Assembly (NCBI GenBank): GCA_947176765.1
Contig: CAMWRX010000013.1
Location: 1 to 46,156, forward strand
Reading direction: 5' to 3'
Origin: an uncultured bacterium
Lineage (GTDB): Bacteria; Bacillota; Clostridia; Oscillospirales; Oscillospiraceae
DNA: 46,156 nucleotides
Below the pieces are notes generated by a model. That model was given only the letters and a program-made list of their open reading frames with translations. It was not told the DNA's origin and searched no databases. The position numbers were made by a program, and so were the translations under genes. Positions 1 to 6,795 of the stretch are shown here, piece by piece; positions within the stretch are counted from its first letter, which is position 1; each line of letters begins with the position of its first letter.

Positions 1-31
1 CTCGCCGCAGCAAATGGGGCCCCCGCCGTTA

Positions 32-88
32 GGCGGCAAAGCCGCCCCAGGCCTAAGCGGGCCAAAGGCCCGCCCACGGCAAAGCCGT
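32..88. repeat. Cluster of GC-rich AAA-loop hairpins
   Basis: Three perfect short hairpins follow one another, each with an AAA loop: GGCGGC/GCCGCC (32-46), GCGGGCC/GGCCCGC (57-73) and ACGGC/GCCGT (76-88). No convincing gene covers the first 180 bases. Similar hairpins occur at 13253-13269 and, with a TTT loop, at 32980-32996, so this may be a dispersed palindromic repeat type. Function is unknown. Confidence 0.55.
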
Positions 89-140
89 TCTCTGGCTTTG
101 TGGGGAAAGGAGGGGCAGCGGAGTGAGCGCGCCCTGACTT

Positions 141-181
141 TTGAAAAAAGTCGGGGCAAGCGATACATAGCTTGCCCCGAC
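141..181 (-). terminator. Intrinsic terminator of tRNA-Ser(CGA)
   Basis: On the minus strand, directly after the tRNA 3' end, a 12-bp perfect stem (GTCGGGGCAAGC and its complement) with an 8-base loop is followed by TTTTTTC. This is a textbook rho-independent terminator. Confidence 0.85.
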
Positions 182-182
182 G

Positions 183-271
183 TGGCGCAGCGGGTGGGAT
201 TCGAACCCACGTGTAGTTTCCTACAAACTGATTTCGAGTCAGCCCCGTTATGACCTCTTCGATACCGCTGC
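183..271 (-). tRNA. tRNA-Ser (anticodon CGA)
   Basis: The minus strand folds as a class II tRNA of 89 nt. The acceptor stem GCAGCGG pairs with CCGCTGC, followed by discriminator G and an encoded CCA. The anticodon loop carries CGA, there is a long variable arm typical of serine tRNAs, and the T-loop reads GGTTCGAATCC. The gene decodes UCG. It is followed by its own terminator, and repeats of its 5' half lie just upstream. Confidence 0.95.
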
Positions 272-546
272 ATCGTGTATTTCCAACGGTTTGCCCGTCC
301 ACCACAGTGTCCGGGCTCCGCGTAGAAAACGTAGAAAAAGTGTAGAAAATCCGTAGATATGGAGCCGCAGAAAAGCGTAGATATTTCAAGAAAACCAGTG
401 ATACCAACGGTTTCCGCCGTTAGCCAACCGCCTGACCCACACGATTTCGAGTCAGGGCCGTTATAACCACTTCGATACCGCTGCATATTTATTTCAAACG
501 CTTCCCGTCACTAGCCGTCCGCCCGACCCGCATGATTTCGAGTCAG
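230..546. repeat. Repeated tRNA-Ser 5'-half copies, probable integration scars
   Basis: The block gatttcgagtcag, the anticodon-loop side of the tRNA gene, occurs at 230 (inside the intact tRNA), 443 and 534. The copy at 443-486 matches the tRNA 5' half in about 40 of 44 positions, including the acceptor strand ccgctgc, but lacks the 3' half. The third copy is shorter. This is what is left when elements integrate at an anticodon loop and displace the old 5' half. The mechanism is inferred; no integrase gene is in view. Confidence 0.65.
321..384. repeat. Short direct repeats, possible integrase arm-type sites
   Basis: Six near-identical 9-mers of the form cGTAGAAAA or cGTAGATAT lie at 321, 330, 341, 352, 366 and 376, about one helical turn apart. 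They sit between two copies of the tRNA half-repeat. Arrays like this are typical of the arm-type sites bound by the N-terminal domain of tyrosine recombinases. That reading is inferred from pattern and location. Confidence 0.5.
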
Positions 547-1059
547 CCGAGTACGGCATCTGCGACCGTATTGAATAGAATACCCCATCTTTGGATAATT
601 GTCAAGGCGGCTGTGCCACTCTCGCTTAAAATCCATTTTCCTGAGGAGCAGGGGCCGGACTGACAGCATCAATTCTTTTGCAGCTTTTCCAAGATCCGCA
701 CCGCCGAGTATGGCGTCTCTTTCAGTTGCTGATTGATCTTCTGCTTGTACGAATTCAGCTTCGCTGGCTTCGGATCCGTTAACGTGTATTCCGGCTTGTG
801 TGGCTGTTAGATCCGTTGGTTTGATGGAGTCAGTATTTGCGGCAGGGCGGCTAAATATGGGCCTTGAGTGATGCGGGAGATACTGCCGGAAAGCATTGAA
901 TAAAAAATTCCCCGTATTCATTGAGAATACGGGGAACTTTTGTATGCGAAAGAAATGGGGAAGAGCGTTCAGCTCCTCTTTAGGACGCGAACGTAGAATT
1001 ATACAGGCCAATGCAGGTGGAAAATAAGGTGGGAGAGGTGCCTGCCGTATGATTGCCCC
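547..1059. other. Gene-poor stretch beside the tRNA scars
   Basis: No open frame here has a ribosome binding site or recognisable domain. Base composition is more AT-rich than the flanking genes. The only clear structure is the hairpin at 908-936. I read the stretch as decayed remains of integrated DNA, with low certainty. Confidence 0.4.
902..936 (-). terminator. Orphan intrinsic terminator
   Basis: A perfect 12-bp stem, ttccccgtattc/gaatacggggaa with a 5-base loop, is followed on the minus strand by TTTTTTATTC. No gene ends here on either strand, so it is probably left over from lost DNA. Confidence 0.55.
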
Positions 1060-1088
1060 TTGTGGTTATCGCCATTTTCTGCTATAAT
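1060..1088 (+). promoter_or_regulatory. Sigma-A type promoter for the DUF1622 gene
   Basis: TTGTGG, a 17-base spacer and a perfect TATAAT lie about 105 bases before the start codon at 1196. Confidence 0.6.
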
Positions 1089-1195
1089 ATCGAGAAATGC
1101 CGCATAGCGGCTTGCAGCGATGCTATACTACTGGAAAATGCTGTATGAAACACGGCGGCTAAGGTCTAATCTTATGGGAAAGAGGCGAGCTGGCG

Positions 1196-1564
1196 ATGCT
1201 GGAAGAGCTGATCGAGGCCATACTGCCCACCATCACATCCTTTTTGGAGCTGATGGGCATTTTTGTGGTGTGCTTCAGCGCGCTCCACGCGTTCTGGGAA
1301 TATCTGCAAACCATTTTGCTCCACCGTGAATTTGATTTCAAGGTGGAGCTGGCCAACGGCCTGGCCACGGCGCTGGAGTTCAAAATGGCGGCGGAGATTT
1401 TGAAAACGGTGCTGGTGCGGGAGATGAGCGAGCTGCTGATTTTGGGGGCGGTGATCGCTCTGCGCGCCCTGCTGAGCCTGCTGATCCACTTTGAGCTGCG
1501 GGGAGAGCGGGAGCAGGCCGGTTCGCGGCAGGAGCCGCCGGGAGAGAAGCCGAAGGACGAATAA
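1196..1564 (+). CDS. DUF1622 family membrane protein
   Basis: A 122-residue protein with three hydrophobic segments: about residues 13-33, a middle segment around the conserved-looking LANGLATALEFKMAAEILKT, and about 78-98. Its tail after residue 105 is charged and rich in Gln, Pro and Lys. Order and spacing match the DUF1622 family of small inner-membrane proteins, whose function is unknown. The ATG at 1196 follows a modest GAGGCG ribosome binding site, and a good promoter lies upstream. The acyltransferase gene starts 116 bases downstream on the same strand with no terminator between, so they may be co-transcribed. Family assignment is from pattern recognition. Confidence 0.75.
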   Translation: MLEELIEAILPTITSFLELMGIFVVCFSALHAFWEYLQTILLHREFDFKVELANGLATALEFKMAAEILKTVLVREMSELLILGAVIALRALLSLLIHFELRGEREQAGSRQEPPGEKPKDE

Positions 1565-1680
1565 AATTTTCCTGATCTTGCGTTGATTTCATGCCCGCTG
1601 TACAGCGCCGCCTCTGCGGCCGGGGCTTCGCCTCGCTGCCCTTTATGCTGTCCGGCGGAAACGAGAGGAGGGACAAGCCG

Positions 1681-3102
1681 ATGCTTTTCACCAGCATGGA
1701 ATTTCTATTTATGTTTTTTCCGTTGACGCTGGGTTTCTACTTTTTGCTGCCCACAAAGGCGCGCAACTACTGGCTTCTGCTGGCAAGTCTGTTCTTTTAC
1801 GCGTGGGGTGAGCCCAAATTCGTCGCCGTCATGCTGTTTTCCATCCTGTGGAACTATTTGATGGCCCTGCGCATTGCAGAATTGGAAGTGGGAACCGCCC
1901 TGCGTAAGCTGGTTCTCGCCATCGCGGTCTGTGTGGATCTGGGCATTTTGTTCGTGTACAAATACATGAATTTTGTCACTGGAACCATCCACAGCTTGGC
2001 ATCCGGCGCGAATATCCCGGTCACCTCCTTTGTGCTTCCCATCGGGATCTCATTTTTTACCTTTCAATCTGTCAGCTATGTGATCGACGTGTACCGGGGG
2101 ACGCCGGTGCAAAAGAATCCGGCCTACCTGGGGCTGTACATCGCCCTGTTTCCCCAGCTGATTGCGGGGCCCATTGTGCGCTACACCACCATTGAGGATC
2201 AGATCAACGAGCGCCGGGTGACCTGGGAGGGCTTTTGCGGCGGAATGCTCCGCTTCCTCTACGGCTTCAACAAGAAGATGCTGCTGGCGAACCTTCTGTC
2301 GCAGGCCGCGGACGCGGCCTTCAGCGCCGGAACGCCCAGCGTCGCCCTGGCATGGTTGGGGGCGGTGTGCTACTCTTTGCAGATTTTCTTTGATTTCTGT
2401 GGGTATTCGGAAATGGCCATCGGGCTGGGCGAGATGTTCGGCTTCCACTTCCTGGAGAATTTCAACTATCCCTATATCTCCAAAACCGTGACCGAGTTCT
2501 GGCGGAGGTGGCACATCTCGCTGGGCTCCTGGTTCCGGGATTACATCTATTTCCCGCTGGGCGGCTCCAGGGTGGGCAGCAAGTGGCGGCTGGTGTTCAA
2601 CCTGTTCGTGGTGTGGCTGGCAACGGGTGTGTGGCACGGCGCGAGCTGGAATTTCATCGTGTGGGGCCTGCTGTACGGTGTGCTGATTACGGTGGAAAAG
2701 CTGCTGGCCCTGCCCCAGCGCCTGGCGAAGCCCGGCGCCGCCGCCGGACTGTATCAGGTGTTTACCCTTCTGGTGGTCATGTTCGGCTGGGTGCTTTTCC
2801 GCGCGGCGGATCTGCCCTCGGCCCTGATCTATCTGCGCTCCATGTTTGGGGCGGCGGGCAACGCGCTGGTGGACGACACGTTCCGGAGCCAGTTCCGGGA
2901 GTGCTTCGCCGTCCTTGTGGCGGGCCTGGTCTGCTCAACCCCGATCTGGAGGATCCTGCGGGAACGGCTGTCCGCCCGGGGTGCCGCCGCCGCGTCGCTG
3001 TGCAATGGAATCGCCTGCACCACGCAATTTCTTCTGTTCCTGGTGGGGGTCTCCTATTTGGAGATGAACGCCCATAACCCGTTTATCTACTTCAACTTTT
3101 AA
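1681..3102 (+). CDS. MBOAT-family membrane O-acyltransferase (AlgI/DltB-like)
   Basis: This 473-residue multi-pass membrane protein belongs to the membrane-bound O-acyltransferase family, which moves acyl groups across the membrane onto extracytoplasmic glycans or polymers. Hallmarks are the motif PQLIAGPIVRY, FWRRWHISLGSWFRDYIYFP, and the presumed catalytic histidine H319 in GVWHGASWN. Length is normal for AlgI-like members. The ATG at 1681 is chosen over an upstream one at 1591 because GAGAGGAGGGA lies just before it and the protein then starts at the first membrane helix. The next gene encodes a DHHW protein, the usual periplasmic or extracellular partner in such systems. No polymer synthesis genes are nearby, so the acceptor is unknown. 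Confidence 0.92.
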   Translation: MLFTSMEFLFMFFPLTLGFYFLLPTKARNYWLLLASLFFYAWGEPKFVAVMLFSILWNYLMALRIAELEVGTALRKLVLAIAVCVDLGILFVYKYMNFVTGTIHSLASGANIPVTSFVLPIGISFFTFQSVSYVIDVYRGTPVQKNPAYLGLYIALFPQLIAGPIVRYTTIEDQINERRVTWEGFCGGMLRFLYGFNKKMLLANLLSQAADAAFSAGTPSVALAWLGAVCYSLQIFFDFCGYSEMAIGLGEMFGFHFLENFNYPYISKTVTEFWRRWHISLGSWFRDYIYFPLGGSRVGSKWRLVFNLFVVWLATGVWHGASWNFIVWGLLYGVLITVEKLLALPQRLAKPGAAAGLYQVFTLLVVMFGWVLFRAADLPSALIYLRSMFGAAGNALVDDTFRSQFRECFAVLVAGLVCSTPIWRILRERLSARGAAAASLCNGIACTTQFLLFLVGVSYLEMNAHNPFIYFNF

Positions 3103-3134
3103 GAAGGGCAGCCGGAAAGGGGTGTGAGCTGGGC

Positions 3135-4718
3135 ATGGAGAACAAGAAGCGTGGAAAGCCGACGGCCGCCGGCGTTCTCACCGTCGCGGTGCTGGGGTTT
3201 CTTACCGCCGTCATGATGTTGAATATCCGGGCGTTTTTCGCCCCGGCGAAGGCTCTGGCGAAAGGGGAGAGCGATTTTCCCCAGTTTGTCCAGGAGGTGC
3301 AGGCCGCGTATACCGGCGCTGCCCGGGAAAAGACGGCGTTCGTCAACCTGAACGGGCTGTTTTCCCGGGCGCTGGGACAGCGGCTGTGCAATGGCGTCAT
3401 CCGGCTGGACAACGGAATGCTGACGTTCCCGTCCTACCAGAAGGACATGGGCCCCACCGCCGACAATCTCATTGAATTCAACGAATTTCTGGCGGACAGG
3501 GACATCCCGCTCCTGTATGTGCAGGCGCCCTGCAAGGTGGACGCGCAAGACGAGCTGATGCCCGACGGCATGGACTATCCCGCCAATGGCAACGCCGACG
3601 AGCTGCTGCGGCGGCTGGAGGAGGGCGGCGTGCCCACCTGTGACCTGCGCCCCGCGCTCAGCGCCACGCCGGAGGCGGTGACCGAGAATTTCTTTGCCAC
3701 CGACCATCATTGGACGTGTGCCGCGGCCCTGAAGGCGTTCCCGATCATCGTGGAGCATCTGGCCCGGCTGGTGCCGGAGCAGACCGTTGACATGACCTAT
3801 ACTGATCCAGACCAGTGGGAGGCCCACACCTACCGGGACTGGTTCCTCGGCTCCCAGGGGAAGCGGGTGGGCGCCTTTTTCGGCGGCGTGGACGACATCA
3901 CCTACTACACGCCGAAATTTGAGACGGAGATGTCCTGCGCGGTGCCCATGATCCACTATGGGTTCTATCACGGCGATTTTTCCGACGCGATCCTGAAGAT
4001 GGAGCACATTGAACGGCGGGATCTGTTCAAGCTCAGTCCGTACTGCGTCTATATTGGCGGCGACTACCCTGTGGTTCAGCACCGGAACGCCGCCGCGCCC
4101 AATAAGCTGAAGGTCGTGATGATTAAGGATAGCTTCACCCTGCCCATGCAGGCATATTTCTCCACGATGTTCCAGGAGGTCCATGTGCTGGATCCGCGCT
4201 ACATGACCTCGTGCAATGTGTCGGAATATATCACCATGTGCCAGCCGGATCTCGTGATGGTGATGATCAGCGCCGATATGGTGGGTTCAGGGGCGGGTTA
4301 TACCGACTTTGGCTGTGCGGCCACCGCCGCGTGGGAGAGCGCGCTGGGCGAGCCGCAGGTCGTGGCGGAAGAGGACGTGATAGAGCTGCCCGCCAGCGAA
4401 AACCAGTACAATTTCGCGGTGGTGGCGGATGAGCTGGAGTATGGGAAGCGGTATACGCTGCGGTTTGATGGGGCGGAGCGGCTTGAGGGCGGCCCGGCCA
4501 GCGTCGGAACGCTGCTGTACAACGCGTCCACCAGCAGCGCCATCGACTATGGGGTCATTGATCTGGAGTACGGAGAGGAACACGGCTATTCCTGGAGTTT
4601 TTTCACCCCCAAGGAGGGCGGCGACCGGCTTCAGCTTTTGATCTACAGCGGGATGCCCGGTGAGACCGCCGGGGTACATCTGCGCTATTCCGGAATCACC
4701 CTGACAGAGGAAGGCTAA
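3135..4718 (+). CDS. DHHW-motif protein (AlgX/AlgJ-like SGNH partner of the MBOAT)
   Basis: A 527-residue protein with one N-terminal membrane anchor (about residues 13-33) and a large outside domain. The diagnostic D190-H191-H192-W193 occurs in ATDHHWTC, with a later KDSFTLPM that could supply the serine of an SGNH-type site. DHHW/AlgX-like proteins complete transfer of the acetyl group exported by an MBOAT. It starts 33 bases after the acyltransferase stop, so the two form an operon. The last 130 residues look like a separate beta-rich module, perhaps for glycan binding; that is a guess. An intrinsic terminator follows at once. Confidence 0.85.
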   Translation: MENKKRGKPTAAGVLTVAVLGFLTAVMMLNIRAFFAPAKALAKGESDFPQFVQEVQAAYTGAAREKTAFVNLNGLFSRALGQRLCNGVIRLDNGMLTFPSYQKDMGPTADNLIEFNEFLADRDIPLLYVQAPCKVDAQDELMPDGMDYPANGNADELLRRLEEGGVPTCDLRPALSATPEAVTENFFATDHHWTCAAALKAFPIIVEHLARLVPEQTVDMTYTDPDQWEAHTYRDWFLGSQGKRVGAFFGGVDDITYYTPKFETEMSCAVPMIHYGFYHGDFSDAILKMEHIERRDLFKLSPYCVYIGGDYPVVQHRNAAAPNKLKVVMIKDSFTLPMQAYFSTMFQEVHVLDPRYMTSCNVSEYITMCQPDLVMVMISADMVGSGAGYTDFGCAATAAWESALGEPQVVAEEDVIELPASENQYNFAVVADELEYGKRYTLRFDGAERLEGGPASVGTLLYNASTSSAIDYGVIDLEYGEEHGYSWSFFTPKEGGDRLQLLIYSGMPGETAGVHLRYSGITLTEEG

Positions 4719-4720
4719 CG

Positions 4721-4761
4721 AAACACCGCCATTCGATCCATTGGATCGAATGGCGGTGTTT
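4721..4761. terminator. Bidirectional terminator between convergent genes
   Basis: A 19-bp perfect stem (aaacaccgccattcgatcc and its complement, loop ATT) with A-rich and T-rich flanks lies between the convergent DHHW and kinase genes and can serve both. Confidence 0.85.
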
Positions 4762-4768
4762 GTTCAGG

Positions 4769-6439
4769 TCAGGCGTGGTAGATGCCTCCGCCGATGAACT
4801 CTCGCACAAGGGATGTTTTGGGTATATTGTCCGCGGGGATGGGCAGGAAATAGTTCAAAAACTTCAGCAGCCGCTTGGCTTCCATGTACTCCTCGCTGTC
4901 CCGGGGAACGCCGAACAGCAGAGGCTGCACGTAGGGCTTCAGCAGGGCCGTCTCGTAGACCAGGGCGGAGTTGAAAATGACGTCCGCGCTGTCCTGGAAG
5001 GGGAAGATGTTGTTCTCCTCCCCCCGCCGGACGGAGGGCCACATTTTGATGGTGGCCTGGGCGCTGTAGCCCCGGGTTCGGGCGTCCCGCTCGATGCGCC
5101 GCAGCAGGCGGGCGTCTGTGGTGGGGATGCGGTTGTGGTCGTCGATGTTCAGCGTGGTGAGGCAGCTGATGTAGATGCGGTATTTGCTCTCGCGGGGCAG
5201 CGCGTAGGTAAACTGGTCGTTGAGGCAGTGGATGCCCTCGATGACCAGCACGTCGCCCTCCTTCAAGGTGAGGAAATTGCCGTTATATTCCCGGGCGCCC
5301 TTTTTAAAGTTGTAGGAGGGCATCTCCACCGTCTCGCCGTTCAGCAGCCGCACCATGTCCGTGTTGAACTGCTCCACGTCCATGGCCCCCAGGCCCTCAA
5401 AGTCATAATTGCCGTTTTCGTCCTTAGGTGTTTTGTCCCGGTTCACAAAATAGTTGTCGGTGGCGATGGCGTGGGGGTGCAGGCCGCAGGAGCGCAGCTG
5501 GGTGGACAGCCGGTGGGAGAAGGTGGTTTTGCCGGAGGAGGAGGGCCCCGCGATCATGACGAAGCGGACGTCCTTTCGGCTGGCGATCTCGGCGGCGATG
5601 TCGCCGATCCGTTTCTCCATCATGGCCTCGTAGGCCAGGATCAGCGGCGTGGCGCCGCCCTGGGCGATGGTGGTATTCAAATCCGCCACGTTGGAGGCGC
5701 CCAGCGCCTCACAGCGCCGGGTGGATTCAGACAGCGCCTGGAAGACCTTCATGGAGGGGCGGAACTCCCCCAACTGGCTGGGATTCTTCAGAGTGGGCAG
5801 GCGCAGGATAAAGCCGTCCTCAAATAGCTCCAGGCCGAAGCACTTGATGTAGCTGGTGTCCGGCACCATGTAGCCATAGAAATAGTCTACAAAGCCGTCC
5901 AGGGAGTAGACGTTGACGTGGGAGTTGACCCGGAAACTGAGAAGCTGGGCCTTGTGGAACATACCTTCCCGGCGGAACAGCTCTATGGCGTCATCGGTGT
6001 TGATGGATTTCTTCTCGATGGGAAGCGCCTGGGCGGACAGCTCCCGCATCCGCTCCTCCACCCGGTCCAGCAGGGCCTGATCCAGGGTGAAGCTGCCCTT
6101 GGCGCGGAGAAAGAGGGCACGGCTGAGGGAGTAGCCCACGGAGATATGATCCACGCCTTCCCGGCCCGCCACGTCGTAGAAGGCTTTCAGCAGCAGGAAA
6201 AGCGCGCTGCGCTCATAGGTTTGGATGCCGGGCACATCCTGGGCGGTGATCATTTTCAGCGAGCAGTCCCGATCCAGGACTTTGTGGAGCTCACACAACT
6301 TTCCGTCCCGGTTGACCAGCAGGATGTCATAGGGGAAACGGCTTTGAAAATCCGCCGCGATGGCGCGGTAGGGCGTCCCGTGGGGATAGGCATACTCCAC
6401 GCCGTCCACGATGACTGTCAGCATTCTCTTCTCTTCCAT
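4769..6439 (-). CDS. Nucleoside kinase, uridine kinase/phosphoribulokinase type with TGS domain
   Basis: The 556-residue protein has three parts: an N-terminal TGS-like domain (about 1-65), a region like the second additional domain of threonyl-tRNA synthetase (about 70-240, with a partial HxxxH-like pattern), and a C-terminal kinase. The Walker A site is GPSSSGKTT near residue 300, followed by DNYFVNRDKTPKDENGNYDF and VIEGIHCLN, typical of the uridine kinase family. It probably phosphorylates uridine or a related nucleoside. The substrate is not provable from sequence. The start at 6439 follows AAGGAGGCCATCCC; an in-frame ATG 24 bases upstream lies before this site. A promoter (TTGTAT-17-TATGAT) is at 6556-6584. 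Confidence 0.88.
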   Translation of the reverse strand: MEEKRMLTVIVDGVEYAYPHGTPYRAIAADFQSRFPYDILLVNRDGKLCELHKVLDRDCSLKMITAQDVPGIQTYERSALFLLLKAFYDVAGREGVDHISVGYSLSRALFLRAKGSFTLDQALLDRVEERMRELSAQALPIEKKSINTDDAIELFRREGMFHKAQLLSFRVNSHVNVYSLDGFVDYFYGYMVPDTSYIKCFGLELFEDGFILRLPTLKNPSQLGEFRPSMKVFQALSESTRRCEALGASNVADLNTTIAQGGATPLILAYEAMMEKRIGDIAAEIASRKDVRFVMIAGPSSSGKTTFSHRLSTQLRSCGLHPHAIATDNYFVNRDKTPKDENGNYDFEGLGAMDVEQFNTDMVRLLNGETVEMPSYNFKKGAREYNGNFLTLKEGDVLVIEGIHCLNDQFTYALPRESKYRIYISCLTTLNIDDHNRIPTTDARLLRRIERDARTRGYSAQATIKMWPSVRRGEENNIFPFQDSADVIFNSALVYETALLKPYVQPLLFGVPRDSEEYMEAKRLLKFLNYFLPIPADNIPKTSLVREFIGGGIYHA

Positions 6440-6555
6440 GGGATGGCCTCCTTTATGTATCATTTTCCCGCTGAGACAGCGGGTTTGCCAGCTTCCCGCG
6501 TGCTTTTTTCTATAGCCCGCACTTGCGCACTTTGTGCGTCCGATGTACTGACTAT

Positions 6556-6584
6556 ATCATACGACATTTTGCGGGAAAATACAA
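6556..6584 (-). promoter_or_regulatory. Promoter of the nucleoside kinase
   Basis: On the minus strand TTGTAT, 17 bases, TATGAT, about 117 bases before the kinase start codon. Confidence 0.55.
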
Positions 6585-6598
6585 GGATGATCCGCCAC

Positions 6599-6627
6599 TT
6601 GACTTTTGCCCAAAAGTCTGTTAGTAT
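6599..6627 (+). promoter_or_regulatory. Promoter of the candidate small RNA
   Basis: TTGACT, a 17-base spacer and TAGTAT. The predicted start is near 6634, about 90 bases before a strong terminator and separate from the polA promoter. Confidence 0.65.
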
Positions 6628-6633
6628 GACAAT

Positions 6634-6724
6634 GCTGAATGAAATCGCGTTTTTCGGGGCGGCAGCACCCCGAACCTGCGGCGGGACTTGCCAACATCCT
6701 GAGGGGTGTTGGCTTTTTCTTTTT
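6634..6724 (+). ncRNA. Candidate small RNA of about 90 nt
   Basis: The stretch between the promoter at 6599-6627 and the terminator at 6691-6724 has no ribosome binding site and no sensible short reading frame. It folds into TTCGGGG/CCCCGAA (6653-6674, loop CGGCAGCA), a short linker, then the terminator hairpin. The next gene, polA, has its own complete promoter at 6739-6767, so this is not simply a polA leader. I compared it by eye with SRP RNA and common riboswitches and saw no match. A short attenuated leader is the main alternative. Confidence 0.5.
6691..6724 (+). terminator. Intrinsic terminator of the candidate small RNA
   Basis: A 9-bp stem, CCAACATCC with GGGTGTTGG (one G-T pair) and loop TGAG, is followed by CTTTTTCTTTTT. 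Confidence 0.85.
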
Positions 6725-6738
6725 CCGGGGACGCTCCC

Positions 6739-6767
6739 TTGCGCGTTTTCATCCAAAGTGGTATACT
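6739..6767 (+). promoter_or_regulatory. polA promoter
   Basis: TTGCGC, a 17-base spacer and TATACT, 28 bases before the polA start codon. Confidence 0.65.
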
Positions 6768-6795
6768 ATATTATTCAACTTGAGAGGTGTTCCCT

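Noticed and set aside
14-253. 79-codon open frame on the plus strand
   Set aside because: It runs across GC-rich hairpins, the tRNA terminator and the antisense of the tRNA itself. It has no coding signs.
511-1011. Open reading frame of 166 codons on the minus strand
   Set aside because: No ribosome binding site, no recognisable domain, a terminator hairpin lies inside its 5' part, and its end runs through the tRNA half-repeats.
4760-5827. Long plus-strand frame of 355 codons over the nucleoside kinase
   Set aside because: It is antisense to a well-supported gene and has the Gly/Val/His-rich make-up of a reverse shadow. Similar long shadows over polA, glgX, phosphoglucomutase and the kinase at 38 kb were rejected for the same reason.
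6634-6724. Idea that the RNA is SRP RNA or a known riboswitch
   Set aside because: It lacks the GGAAGCAGC-type core of SRP RNA and the conserved cores of the riboswitch classes I could recall. A covariance search would be needed to be sure.
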